Assembly (NCBI GenBank): GCA_023362775.1
Contig: JALMGJ010000002.1
Location: 57,995,914-58,059,913 of the forward strand
Length of the DNA stretch: 64,000 nucleotides
Direction of reading: 5' to 3'
Source: Charina bottae
Taxonomy: Eukaryota; Chordata; Lepidosauria; Squamata; Charinaidae
The notes beneath the pieces were generated by a model. The model searched no databases. It saw only the letters and a list, made by a program, of their open reading frames with translations, and was not told the DNA's origin. Below, one piece after another: positions 1 to 12,440 of this stretch. Made by a program: the position numbers and the translations under genes. Each line of letters begins with the position of its first letter. The first letter of the stretch is position 1.

Positions 1-650
1 CATGCCCTCATTACCACCCAGTTAGACTACTATAATAGACTGAACTTGGGGCTGCCCTTAAAGACTACTCAGAATCTTCAATTGGCCCAATATACAGCAT
101 ACTTTCTGGCTACTGGCTTTGGAAGCATATAACACTGGTTCTGTGGACCCTGCATGGGTTGCCAATCAGTTTCCAGATGCCAGCTTTGCCCTATCAAAGC
201 ATTCCATGCTTGGCACCTAGATACCTGCAGGACTAGCTACACTAATCAATAACTGCCCATCTTGTTAGAACTAGGGAAAAATTGCTGAAGATCCCACATT
301 TTCAAGGAGCTTGTGGGGCTGAAGCAAGAAGGCACTGCTTCTCTGTGGCAGCAACAAACCTGTGGAAGAGTTTCAGTGGTGATCCGTTTACCCCGCTCCT
401 TGCTGAGTTGATTCAAAGGGCTTTCCCCTGAGTTTATACGTGAAGCCACCTTTTCTTTCCTTTGACCTTTTTATTGCTTATTTTTGTTGTGTTTTTTGGG
501 GTGGGGGGAGGTGATTTTTTTACCATTGTTATTTGTTAGTTTGTTTGTTTTACACATGACTCTGGATGTTTTAAATTGTTCTATTTATATTATGTATAAG
601 CCCTGAAGCATCATTTTTACTGAGGTGGGCTAGAAATGTGTTTAATAAAA
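1..650 (+). mobile_element. L2 LINE 3' relic (C-terminal RT and 3' UTR)
   Basis: The first ~440 bases translate, with stops and shifts, into the C-terminal part of L2 ORF2. The line 'QLDYYNRLNLGLPLKT' matches the 'IDYCNALYMGLPLKS' line of the younger L2 copies in this window. It is followed by a T-rich 3' UTR ending near 650 in a degenerate 'gggctag..aataaaaaattt' tail resembling the L2 end. Much more diverged than the L2 copies at 49-62 kb, and cut by the window edge. Confidence 0.6.
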
Positions 651-2109
651 AATTTAAAAAATTAAAAATGGAAAAGTGACTTACCCATCTCAAGTCTTTT
701 TTATTACAAAAAAAATACTTTTACTAATGCATTAGAACTAGAAAACTAGTATTTTCTTGGCTGCAGGGTTAAGGACTCACTGAATGCGATGAAATCAACT
801 TAAGTTAGAGAAGTAAGCCCATGCTTTTCCTTATATACTTTCCGGTCTAGGAACAGTCCTTAATTTCATTTTAAAATGGGGTAAGCAGGCTTTAAAGATA
901 TTTCTGCAAACCTCAGGGGAGTGAAGTATGTTGTCCTGTCTAAAATGTTTTGACACCAATGGGAATTTTCTGTTTAATACACATTTCATCTTCAGAGGAA
1001 AGTTTCTGTTCAGAACCCACATAGGAAAGGGTTAAATTCCCATGTAACACTTGTCTGAGTCTAATTACATTCAACCATATATGCTAATGCTATGTGCATT
1101 AAAAGTGCCTGCAGATTAAAAGCAAACACTTTTAATAGTCTGCCCAGCTTGGCCCTGAGTAAATGAGAAATGATGTCAAGAGCTTCATAATAACAATCCA
1201 ATGTAAGAATGTTGTCATTTTGAAAGATGTTATTTGCTGATTCTAACATATTTCTTATTTTTATGGGTGAGCTGTCTGCAACAAATTTATGTCAAGAGAC
1301 ATTGTCTGAGACAGGACAGTATCCCTTCTGGGTGTGACTGTGAGCAGAGGGCTAGACTTGTGGCAGCTACAGTAGACAATCTAGGATTATACAATGTTGA
1401 TCGGAAAGAATAATGAAACAGCATCTCTGTAGTCAAAGTGAGAAGAAATAGCACAAAGAGAAGATGGCAACGGCATTGCTCAGACCAGACCAAACTATTT
1501 TGTAATCACCGAGCAGCTCCCAAGGATGGAAAAGAGCAACATATGTCCACTGACTCAAAAGGCACAAAGAGAAGACCTAGGATTTAAACCCAAGGCTGAC
1601 ACAACACACACAGAGAGAGATGGCTTGATCTCTGTATTCTTCAATAGGCACGTCTTTTACATATACTGTAAGGGCTTATTTCTTGTCCATGCAACCAAGC
1701 TGGTTGTATTAACATTGGGCGAAGCCAGGAAAAATTAAAGTTGGAAAGCTAAATGCTAATAGAAGTGAACTACCTGACTAGACATCCTTACTCTGGAGTT
1801 ATAGTCTAAGCAGACCCTAAGTAGGTCAGATAGGGACAGAATGGAGGGGAAAGTAGTTAGTTTGGGGGCTAGTAGAGTAGTAGCTCAGAAATATATTAAG
1901 TTCCCTCGTTTGGGCTCTGCCAAGGCAGGAGGAGGAGAGAGGGAAAGAAGAAAGGGTTGGTAACCAGCACAGCATGAATGAAGCCCCCTCCTCTGATAAA
2001 CAGGAAGGCTACTGAGGATTATGAAGTACAAGGAGAGGAAACATAAAGGCTTTTCTCCCTGTAGCGCTTTGCCAGCTAGGGTACTTTACAGGTTGAGGGA
2101 TGCTAAGAG
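651..2109. other. no gene recognised
   Basis: AT-rich sequence with only short chance reading frames. No motif or repeat I can name. Confidence 0.5.
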
Positions 2110-2172
2110 TTCAGGAGCATTTATTTATTACCACCCATCTTCTCTGTAGGGAGAACTCTGGGTGGTTCACAA
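2110..2172 (-). mobile_element. L2-type 3' tail relic
   Basis: Contains (TTTA)n followed by 'ccacccatct..gggtggttcacaac'. This is the reverse complement of the L2 3' end seen intact near 54650-54715. Only the last ~60 bases are left. Confidence 0.55.
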
Positions 2173-2173
2173 C

Positions 2174-2527
2174 CAACTGAATCTTCCTGCCTGTTCTCTT
2201 TCCTATGTACAGCATGTACTTAAACAATCCAACCCAGCATTGATTGGTAGCTCAGCCAATGCAGCTAAGGAGAAGCTGGATGTTTCACCTGTGAAGAAAT
2301 AGCCCAGTGAATTGGCTCAGGGAGGTTTGAAGAAGCTGAGATGAATGGATTGGAGATCTAGCCTAAACGGAGGGAGCAGGTAAAGAGTGAGAAATGAATT
2401 TCTACATGATAATCTATGCAAAGACTGTTACAGTAAGCACATTTGACAAGAGAAGGGTGGGGGGGGGTTTGGATTGTTTAAGTACATACTGTACATAGGA
2501 AAGAGAACAGGCAGGAAGATTCAGTTG
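2174..2527. repeat. inverted repeat, ~62-bp arms
   Basis: Arms 2174-2235 and 2465-2527 are reverse complements with about two differences, separated by ~230 bp of unrelated sequence. The left arm abuts an L2 tail. No target duplication seen; it may be a foldback element or a local inverted duplication. Confidence 0.8.
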
Positions 2528-2529
2528 AA

Positions 2530-3035
2530 TTCAATAGCTTAGAGATGTTTGCTGTTTCCATTGTATTTGTGTAAAAGAGTTCATGCGTCTTTATGCAGTT
2601 CCCTACTGAAATGTGTAAAAGTGTCAATAATCTACAATTGGAGGTAGAATATATTTTCTTACTGGATATCCCAGAAGGGAGGAAAATAGTCCTTAGTACT
2701 CCCTGCTGGTACGAGGCTTCCCAGCAAGCTTGGTTAAAATAAATCCTACAGGAGTTAAAAGAGATCCTGTTTGGGAGATTCTCTTGGGAATGGTTCTCAA
2801 CTCATTCTGTGATACAAAAGGGACTACATCTATAATAAAGCAACTTTCCCATAGTGTTAAGCCCTTGCATGTGGCATTTGCTTTCTACAAGAACTATAGC
2901 TATGCTTGGTTTGATGTTTACATCCTTTTAAAGAATTGATCATTCTGCCACCTATTTTTTCCCCATTGAGTTACTTGGTTGGTTTGAATATGTATGTATT
3001 CCAAAGGACATGGATGGAACTTCTCAGAGATTTTT
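2530..3035. other. no gene recognised
   Basis: No motif recognised. The last five bases (TTTTT, 3031-3035) are the left target duplication of the LTR that follows. Confidence 0.5.
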
Positions 3036-3476
3036 TGTCAGAGTGCGTGCGTGGAGCGGCCTGATCCTTTTTCCTAGACACCAGTGATCCACGTACTGTG
3101 CAGTAAATAGAGACTCAAACAGAGATTATATAAAATAGCCTATTTACTTTATATACATACGTATTTACAGATCACTTCCACACGGGTAACAAATGATACA
3201 GCGATGACGTTACAGCAAACGAGAAGAAAGAAAACCAGGATTCTTCTGCTTATATATACAAACTGACCAATCACACTATAGGTCACTCTCATCATCTGCC
3301 ACACCCAACTAAACTATTAGCACCTGTAGTATGAGTCACACACTGACACATCATCCCTACAACAATGGCTGCTAATTGGGTGACTTTCAGAACAATTCCC
3401 CTCTCACCTAGATATCAAGCCTCTGCAGTATAAATTTATCTAACTGTAAATTCCTGGGTATATACAAACCCCAACA
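3036..3476 (-). mobile_element. solo LTR (family A, copy 1)
   Basis: A 441-bp unit begins TGTCAGAG and ends CCCCAACA, flanked on both sides by TTTTT (3031-3035, 3477-3481), a perfect 5-bp target duplication. A second copy lies at 35014-35462. Read on the minus strand it begins TGTTGGGG and carries an ATTGG box (inverted CCAAT, 3268-3272) just upstream of a TATATA stretch (about 3251-3258), as expected of U3. That supports minus orientation. No internal gag or pol lies beside it, so it is a solo LTR left by recombination. Whether the parent was an endogenous retrovirus or a Gypsy-type element cannot be told from the LTR alone. Confidence 0.8.
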
Positions 3477-3481
3477 TTTTT

Positions 3482-6124
3482 GCTTTTCTACATTTCTGAC
3501 TCACATCATAAAAAAAGAAAAATCTTTGGTGCAATTACTATATTACCATAGCTATCTAATCTTAAGTACTCACCAGCAAAGTTAGATAAATAGTGACCCA
3601 AGCCTGGTTCCACAGGTGGGTAGGGTTAAATTTGCCAAGCAAAACAACAGCAGAGGAGGGGAAGATGTCCAGCTCCACAGCCGATCAGGCAAGAGGTATG
3701 GCTACCACGTCTCCTTAAAAGCACAAAGACAATGGCTAGGAGTTGAGTGATGCAAAAACTTTTTAAGGGACAGCTGAGTGTGACTACTTGTCTGAGTCAG
3801 ATGTTCCTGCCTGCTGATACTTTGAAGTTTTGTGTTAATACTTGCATTTTTCTAAAATTCCAATGTCATTATATTCTGATCAATATTTTGTTTGGGGCAA
3901 TGAGTCAGATCCATGCTGAGGGTAGATGGAAAGGATTTGCAATCCAGGAACAGAGGCCCCTGGAAATGGGCCAAGCTGTAAGGTAGCATTAGGGCTCAGC
4001 CAGTTTGGATTAAGATGTAGTTTTCTGCCAAGGAAAGCACATGATTTGCTGAGGTGAAGATCTCTTACAATTTGCTATCCCTGTTGGTTCCTAACTGACC
4101 AGGTGGGATTGGATTTTGCATCCAGCAGAGTGGCTGATAATGCACAGAATTTGGATCTCGGTCTGAAGCTGCACCATGTGAAACAATAAAATCGTGGGCA
4201 ATATATTTCCACTTTAGTTGAAATTTGTCATTCTGTGTCTTATTGACATTCTTTTTCCCCATCCCCTGATGCTGCCTTAGTGTTGTTGAGCAAAATTAAA
4301 TTTTCTAGTGATGGCTGCTCTTGTACCAGGGTGGGGAAGAACAGGGAAAAGCAATCACTGCCAGGAAAAATAAGGAAGAAAAATAATGATTGTGGCAGTT
4401 TCTTGGATTTTCTTCAAGCACCGGCTTTGAAATGAGTTACTTCCATGAGAGGGCAGGGAGCACAGACATGGTCTGTCAGATAGATCTCCAACAGAGGTTT
4501 CCTCAGCGGTATTGGAACTGGAGGCCACCAGAAATATGAAAAACTTAATTCACTGTTACACCTCATTAACAACAAAGCAGCTGTTTTTCAGTTGTTTTCA
4601 TTCTGAAATTCAAAGCATTAATGCCTATGGCTAGGGTGGAAAACCTTCAGCTTAATCCACATTTAGTGTACTGTCTTACTTCAGGTAGTATAGCTCAGGG
4701 AGAGATTTGATATTGTAGAAAGAAAAATATGTAACTACACTCTCACAGAGAGCAGTACTGCAACTCCAGCCATTTTGAGCTCTAGATCCACATTTATGGT
4801 TCTTCCTCTACCCACCATCAGCTGCCATTACAATGTACATTATCAATGGTGCATCACAGGAAAAGGACTTCCTTACTATTTTAACCAAAGATTCTTCCCC
4901 AAACCATAATTTGGGAAATTATATTTTATGTGTACACATATAATTAAAATAATAATGTTTTCTGGAAGAAAAGGCTACCTTCAAAACCCCTCTGATGAGG
5001 TAATGGAATTGCTGGTACCTCTTCAAGAACCTTGGTTACCAGACATCTGGCAAAACGAGGACATATCCTCCTTTGTGACCTCCATCCCGCAGGCAGAGCC
5101 TTAAAATCAAATATTGTCTGAGTTTTGAGTATCTCTTCCTGAGCAGCCTTTCTCCACAGCACTTCCCTAGTAAGTACTAACTGCAAGTTAACAAGCTCAG
5201 CTCTGGAACCTTAATTAGTTGATTAATACCCTCCAGTGTGCTTGCACAGCTGCCCAAAATTGAGAAGATGTTAATCAGTTACACACTGAAGGCTTTTGCC
5301 TCCTAACTGGTTCTAGAACATTCCTGCGATTGAAAAACCAGTCTTTCTGATGCTGGAAAAAGTAATTTCATATACATGTAGGCCTAAGTCCTTTTTTTTA
5401 TTCTTTTCAGTTTTTCACTGTAACTCTTGTCGTTGATGCCAGGTAAGTTAGTCAGTGTGTCCTCCTCCTCCTCCCCATTGTCCATGTCCTCCTTTGCCTG
5501 TTCAGATATCTGGTAACCCTATCAAGACCGGAATGTTCAGGAGGCATGGACCCTCAGTGCTAGAAGAGCTGGAAAGAGAACAGTGGGAGATGCTTAAAGC
5601 CACACCCCTTCTCCCCAAACTAAGAGAATGGAAATAATTTAGGCTGCAAGGGATGAAATGCAGTGAGAAGTGAAAACTAAGAGCTAAGGAGGCGGATGGC
5701 CTCAGCTGAGTAATTAAACAGCACTTGAAGAAGAAACTCTGCCTGGCTGATTTAAGCAAGCTCAGTGTTGCTTGTAACTGGAAACCTTGCTCAGCGCTTC
5801 ATGATTCTTCACCAGCCAGTAGAATTTACAACTACTCTAGCTATAGCTCTCTACCTCTCTGCTATTCATTGAAGCAACCCAGCTTTTCTAAGGATTCAGC
5901 TTTTCTTTTTCCAGTTTGAAAAAAGAGTGCTTTCAGGAGGCACTCATTAAAGTTAAAGCAATGGTCTTTTTTTCTAAGCTCAGACAGATGCCTGAGAAGA
6001 GTCCTAGCAGAGCAGTTTGCCCAAGGGTTGATGTATTTGTTCCAAATCATTTCTGAAGCATGCCAGTCTAGTCATAGCAATTAGATGGTTAATAACGCTC
6101 TATATGTGTACAAAGGACAGATAG
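3482..6124. other. no gene recognised
   Basis: AT-rich, with scattered short frames only. No conserved protein line, tRNA-like head or long repeat seen. Confidence 0.5.
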
Positions 6125-6313
6125 CCAGTGGGCTGTAGTGGTTATTCCACCCTAAGCGGTGAGGGCTCCCAGAGTAATTTTGGGCCTGTCACTCTCTCAG
6201 CCAACCTCACTCACAAGGCAGTTGATGGGGGGGGGCAAATGAGGGGGAGCACTATGTAGGCTACTGTATTGGAGGAAAGATGGAATACAAATCTCACAAA
6301 TAAATAATATTTC
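6125..6313 (+). mobile_element. tRNA-derived SINE with L2-like tail
   Basis: A diverged tRNA-like start ('gtagtggttattccaccct') is followed by the body phrase 'gggcctgtcactctctcagccaacctcac..aaggcagttgatg'. The tail 'gatggaatacaaatctcacaaataaataat' looks like an L2 3' end. MIR-like elements at 27005 and 29990 share phrases of this kind in the opposite orientation. No clear target duplication. Confidence 0.55.
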
Positions 6314-6328
6314 CCTATGTTTGATTTA

Positions 6329-6663
6329 AGGGGCGTGGTGGCTCAGTGGGTAAGACACCAGGCTTGTCGATCAGAAGATCACATGTTCGGAGGTTCAAAT
6401 CCCTAGTCCCATGTGATTGAGTGAGCTCCCGCACTCACCCCAGCTCTTGCCAACCTAGCAATTCGAAAGCGTGCAAATGCAAGTAGATGAATAGGTACCA
6501 CTTCGGTGGGTAGGTAACAGCATTCTGCGTGCGTCATGCTGGCCACATGACCATGGAAGTGTCTTCAGACAACACTGGCTCTTCGGTTAACAAACGGAGA
6601 TGAGCACCGGCCCCTAGAGTCGGACACGACTGCACAAATTTGCGGGGGGAACCTTTACCTTTA
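6329..6663 (+). mobile_element. Sauria-type SINE, complete, with 15-bp target duplication
   Basis: A complete SINE flanked by CCTATGTTTGATTTA on both sides (6314-6328 and 6664-6678). The tRNA-like head has a Pol III A box (TGGCTCAGTGG, 6339-6349) and B box (GGTTCAAATCC, 6392-6402). The body carries the Sauria phrases 'caacctagcaattcgaaagc', 'aagtagatgaataggtacc' and 'ggccacatgacc'. The tail 'gagtcggacacgact' is shared with Bov-B, and the element ends in (ACCTTT)n. Sauria SINEs are known only from squamates and are mobilised by Bov-B/RTE. The intact target duplication suggests a fairly young insertion. Confidence 0.9.
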
Positions 6664-6678
6664 CCTATGTTTGATTTA

Positions 6679-7083
6679 TCCTTTATAAAGAAAAGAAAAT
6701 TCCTTATTTGGTGATTCAGAAGACCTCTGCAGATATTTACCTGTACATGGGAACAGTGGACATGCACAGAAGCCTTGCTTCTTCCTTATGGTCCTGCATG
6801 CCTGTGAGATCTTCAGCACAAGCATCTGAAAAGCAGCATGGGAAGTCGAACAAGAGGAAATTTGTGATGCTTAAACTGTGACTCAATTAGATCAGACATC
6901 ACAAGTTAGTCAGGCAATTTCAGGGCCTGGACATTTTCCTTTCTCCAGGGTTTATAGGTTTCTGGCCTGGCCATTGCCTCAGAAAATTTAGTCACCCGAA
7001 AATTTGAAATGTCTGTCTTTGGGAACTTATGCACATATATGACTTAGCTTTTTTGCATCATTCTGCATCATTTTAATGTTTTT
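6679..7083. other. no gene recognised
   Basis: No recognisable feature. Confidence 0.5.
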
Positions 7084-7160
7084 AAAGTAACTTATTTATT
7101 TGATTTACATTCTTCTTTTTGTTCCAACAAGGCAGCTAACACAACTTTTTAAAAGGAAGC
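7084..7160 (-). mobile_element. possible LINE 3'-tail relic
   Basis: 'tttatttatttgatttacattcttc..caaggcagctaacac' resembles the reverse complement of a LINE 3' end (AAATAAA preceded by a GC-rich hairpin). Very diverged. Confidence 0.3.
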
Positions 7161-7239
7161 ACAATATAGAAAGTTTAAAAAACACAAATTAAAATTAATA
7201 CTGAAATGTGAGTTGTGAGTTTTTGGTGGGCACTCTCCC

Positions 7240-7362
7240 ACATTTTTTATGTTTTAATCGAATTTAATCATTTTTAATTTTATCTATATGAATTTTGTTT
7301 TTGTTGTTTTAATTTGTACGCTGCCCACAGTCATGTATAAATTGATTGAAATAAATAAATAG
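7240..7362 (+). mobile_element. L2-type 3' UTR relic
   Basis: A T-rich stretch ends 'gtacgctgcccacagtcatgtataaattgattgaaataaataaat', matching the form of the L2 terminus (GCCCAGAGTC hairpin, then AATAAA repeats). Confidence 0.55.
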
Positions 7363-10300
7363 AATCAGCACTAAAATCACATATTAAAACCCAGAGAAAA
7401 TGATACAACTTTACAGATTTTTCAAAAGCAGGGATGGAGGGAAGGAGGAACCTAACTCCAAAAGATGAGTGTTCCATAACCTGGGGCTATAGTGGTCTCC
7501 ACGGAAGAGTCCGACAGCTGGCAAGACAAAGCGAGGTAGTCTGGATGATGGTAAATCATGTCAAATATCTATCAGAGCAATCTCATGGTGTTCAGCAATT
7601 TTTGAGATAGGAGTGGCAGCGTCCTTTGCTCAGCTAAATGCTAATTTTTTTTGTGCTGCCTACAAAAGAGAAGACAACATGAGCATTTACTGTTGTGAAA
7701 GGCACTCAGGCCTGCATCTCAGATTATGATTTTATATCACAGATGTCCATTCAACTTGGAATAACTTATAGCCGATTCAAATGTTATGATGTAAAGGATT
7801 CTCTCTGGCACCACTCCAAGAGGCAAAGGTAACATTTGCAATAGGGCAGTAAGAGTGATTCAAAGCGTAGGGACAAATAAAAAGCCCTCAGTTATCTCTA
7901 AATGGACTGGTCATGCACAAAGAGACCAAGTTAATAAATCAGTATGCATGTCAGGACATTCTAGAAGTGACCACTCAGCATGTTGAAATCTTTATAGGAG
8001 ACAAAGTGTCTGGACATGTGCAAAAATGTAAAGGTTAACCATATAAGGTAAAAGCATACATTAAATCAGTAAGAAATGAACACATTGTGCAATGCATATT
8101 TCTAAGTACTGGAACCATCCGATGCTGTATGCCAGACAGATCCAGCAATTGCTGCTGAATATTTTTTTCTCCCTTACCTGTTGGCCTTCTTTACTCATTT
8201 GACACAGAATTGTTATTCCACAAAAAGAGGGCTATCACAGATAATGTGTATTTACTTCTATGAATATATGCCAAGAATAGATTTGAGAATATTTTAAGTA
8301 ATGTCAGTGTGGAGAGACAGCTGACGTACAAGCAAAGAAGTATGGGCATGTAATAGGCAAAAATATTTAAAGTGCTTCATCCTGCATAGTATGTTTTGGT
8401 ATGTATGTGCAAAGGCTTTTAGTCAGTGGATATTAGATTTGGCTTGCCTAGTACTATCAAATATTTATTTTAGGCAAAAGTCTAGTATTTAGAAAAAAAA
8501 TTAATACCCATAGGTTGAAAGTACTAGAGTTTCTGATTATACTGTTAGAAAAAGAAGAATACTTGTTGCCCTGTGTTTTTTAAGATCTAGTCCCTTCACT
8601 TCAGATAACCGTTTGGTCCTGGGAGGCAGCATTAGGACAGCCAGAGCTAGAGGGTTGATAATATATCCTTACTAACCTCTAAATACATTGAGCGGTTAGA
8701 TCTATGGGATTGTTGTCAGGTTCCCCATATTGTACACTATCCTCAATCTACATACTGGAGATGCATTATATCTGAGGAGACTTTGACCACATATGATTTG
8801 GGCTTGCTCTAGGATTGTCCTGCTTCAGATTAATACTCATATTATTGTTAATGTGAATTCAGGAAGAGAAAGGAGGTTTAAATATATTAATGTGATGTTG
8901 AATTGTCTCCCAAAACTTGGAATTTATACCTACAGTATAGCCTCTCCAGAGTTAAATCCTGTACTGAAGAAATGTGAACTCTCTCAGGCTTTGAACTAAC
9001 TCTCTAAAGGTAAAATGGAAAGACTAATCAATATGGTTCCATGAGGGCAAAGTTTATTTCAGTGCTTATAAACTAAATCACTTTTAAATATAAACTGTAG
9101 TGTGTGTTGTTGTTGCTGTTGTTTAAAAGTCTATTAGGAATTTAATTTAATTTAATTTTTGCTTTGGTGTGTGTGCATGTAAGTTTTCTTTTTTATTATT
9201 ATAACAATAAAATAAATACCTATATATTTTAAAAATCCATTGATTACATTCATTACTTGTGGTGTTGTGTTATCTCTTGCAGACAATTGTGAATAACCTA
9301 GACGCAGCAAATATGAGAATAAAAATTAACTTATTGGCTTCTTGTCAAGTGGTTTCTTGCTGCTTTGTCATTTTGTTTTCTCAGGTCCTTCAGGTCCATA
9401 TAATTAATGTTTTCTCTTCTGAAGATCTGGATGTTTCAGGACCTACAGTATTTTCTATCTGAGCAGGCAATGAACATTACATCACACATGCTGAGGAGAG
9501 ACAAGCCCACGATAACTGAATATAGGGACACAATTTTATTTTTGCTTTCAGAAGCCACACCAAGAAGAGATATCTCCAGGTAGGACCATATTCATTCTGT
9601 GTTCAGTTCTGAGAACAAACTAACGTGTGGTGGTTCAGCTTTTCTATCACTAGCTGAACACCTTCTCTTACTCTGTTCCCCTTTGTTCTCTTCTCTGTTT
9701 TAATTATCCTACGTTCGTTTCTAGTCAGGGGACGATGGGGACTTACTTGTTTGGCAATGTCTTCTCACTTCAAGTCTTTGTCAAAGAACGGGCTTGCAAA
9801 CAGACACGAGAGCTCTCCATTTACACTAAACTCCAGCACAGAATGAACCTTGGTATCCTGATGCTAAGGACAGTTTCACTGTCCATAGCACAAGAAGAGT
9901 AGGAGAAGTATCTCTGCCATGCCTCAGTTCTCTTGTATGGGAGGTAATCTCCGTTTTTCATCTGCCTTGCATGAGTTCCCTTCCTAATACCCTCTGCTAT
10001 CTTGTTCCCTTGCTGACTCAAGTAGGCTTTGCACATAGGTGTGCTCCCTGTTCTTCTCCTTTTCTACCCTCAACCATCCTTTCCTTCCCCAAGAGATTGT
10101 CACATTATCAGCTTTTCATTTCTGAAACAATCTTGCCTACTAATATGATTTTATTATTTGTAATCAAACAACACTTTTTGGCTTTTAAGCTCTAGTCCAC
10201 TGTCTAATTACTAATTTCCCCCTGGGTAAAATGTAACCTCCCCAACTGCACCCTGACCCTGTTTGTGAAAGACCTGAACACCTGTGTGTCTGTGTACATG

Positions 10301-10464
10301 CTAACATGCCTGGACAAGGAGTTTACAATAACTGGAGCTGAAATGGAAAAAAACACCTGAAAATAGCAATTTCGAAGGTCACGGATAAATAATACCATAT
10401 ATAATTAGTCTGAAGTGTAAAGGGGATAAAGTTATGGGGATTCTAATCAGCAGTTAGTTCAGAA

Positions 10465-10706
10465 GGCTCAAAGCAATTTTAGCAATGATTCATGACATAA
10501 AAGTTCATTTGAACAAATGGAATGCTTTTCAGCTAAATGATGCTTGTGTGTTTATGGAAAAGGCACTGCAAACATAAAAGAACTGTGTATCTGCAAGTGC
10601 TCTGCAATCAATAAATTTGCTCAAGGTAAGTTTAGCGATGATCTCAAGCATAAAAGCTCATTTTAGTAAACTGGACTGTTGTTCAACTGCATAATACTTG
10701 TGCATA
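10465..10706. repeat. degenerate direct repeat, period ~154 bp
   Basis: The run starting 'gctcaaagcaattttagcaatgat' (10465) recurs at 10619 as 'gctcaaggtaagtttagcgatgat'. Both are followed by 'cataaaagytcattt' and then 'acttgtg/gcttgtg'. Roughly 70 % alike over ~85 bp by eye. Confidence 0.5.
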
Positions 10707-12404
10707 TTTCGACAGGTTGTCTCTAAAACCCACAAAAGCTGAGTGTTGTGCAATCGGTTTACCCAAGGCTCAAAGCCCCAATCCAGAGCTTAGACCTAGT
10801 TCTATCCAGCCAGTTTGAGTCACTCCAAAGGCTGCCTGATCTGAATTGATGCCTGGTTATTGCATTAAATGGAGTACATTAGCACATTTTAAGATGATGA
10901 TCACATATAAAATATCCATTTGCACTTTTTAAAAAACATGATTATTGGCGAAGATTGCAACATGTATTTTCATTGCAACAATTTATGCAGGACCTCCTCC
11001 TCCTTTTTTTCTTTTTGAAGCTGTTTTCAGCTAGCATGAAGAACCTGTAGCTAAACTACAGCTGCCAGCTGTTCAGTCAATATGGCCTACCTGGAAGGAG
11101 AGATTCAGTGATTTCTAGAGGACTAAAGGTTTCCCACTCTGCTTTAAAATGTTGGGATTTCAAAATAAAGGAGAAAATAATTATTCTAAGCTCACTCGCT
11201 CTCCCCCCCCCCCCATTTTCTGCAGGATTGTTAAGCTTTCAGGAAGGATATTAGGATATATCTTCTAAATATAGCATTATGATTTGACCTAATAGTTCTC
11301 ATTATTATTTCTATAATCTGAAATTATCAGATTACATTAACTATGGTTATACTTCTGTTTGAATTAATTTGTGCTTTATTTATATCTTTTTAACTGTTAG
11401 CTGCATTTTTTCATGTTTTCTCTGGAAATGGAAACTAATGCATATTTCATGGGAATATCTGAACAAATTATTTCTATATTTCCAAAAACTAGGGAGCTCT
11501 TTGTGTTCAAACTCAAACTTTTTCTAGAATAATATTAATATTTCCATAGGGATATAATACATGCATATTACCAGACACGATTTCATTTGTCATGTTTGGC
11601 AATGGCTATTCCAGTGAAAGACCTTTTGGCATCACCCCTTAATCATTTTATATGACTTTTGCTGCAGTTGCAGTCTCTGACCGAAGAGGCTTGAGTTTTG
11701 GTTCATCTTCTGATTGAACATGAATCTGTTTGATTGCCTTGGCTTTGGACTTTACTAATGAAACTATACCTGCCCAGGTTCTTGATGATCCTGTTGTGGG
11801 TCAAATTAATATAATTCTGTGACCCTGCTTTGTATCTGGCTCCTCTTTCTGGCGTGAAGCCCTGCCAATTCTGTTATGTGACCCAATGCCTCTTTTCCGT
11901 CATAGTCATCTGTTCCTTATTGTTCTTCTGTAAAAGACTTTGGCATGTTGTTCTTCTGATTTTACTTCTGTCTGTCTTAACTATTCTTCTTAAACAATTC
12001 AAAAGAAAAAAAATTACTTTCCTTTGCATCTTGTGGTTGGCAGCCCAGAAGCCTGACAATTAAGGTACATGGGCTTGTGATCAGCGCTCTCATGTTTCGG
12101 TAGTAAAGGCTCAGCTCCTGAGCATATCCAGTTTGTACTCAGGTGCCAACTCCAATACTTTTTATTTTCAGTCTCATTCCAGTCTCCTCTCATCCATTAG
12201 GCCTGAACTGGTAGGTTTATCAAAATTAGGCTATGCTGTATGTTTTCCAGTTAAAGATATTTTTAATGCAATATTTCATTAATTTCATTCTTTATTCATC
12301 ATCTTTACTAACTTGCATCTTTAGAATACACTTATGTTTCTGTGCATGGGCTTATCTGATTATATAGGCTATTGATTATATTGTGGTAGTACACACATAC
12401 ACTC

Positions 12405-12440
12405 TGTGTGTGTGTCTGTCTGTCTGTCTGTCTGTCTCTC
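12405..12440. repeat. (GT)n/(CTGT)n microsatellite
   Basis: Tandem GT followed by CTGT units. Confidence 0.9.

Noticed and set aside
6339..6402. tRNA gene (A and B boxes present)
   Set aside because: Head of a Sauria SINE with target duplications and a LINE-derived tail; no foldable acceptor stem.
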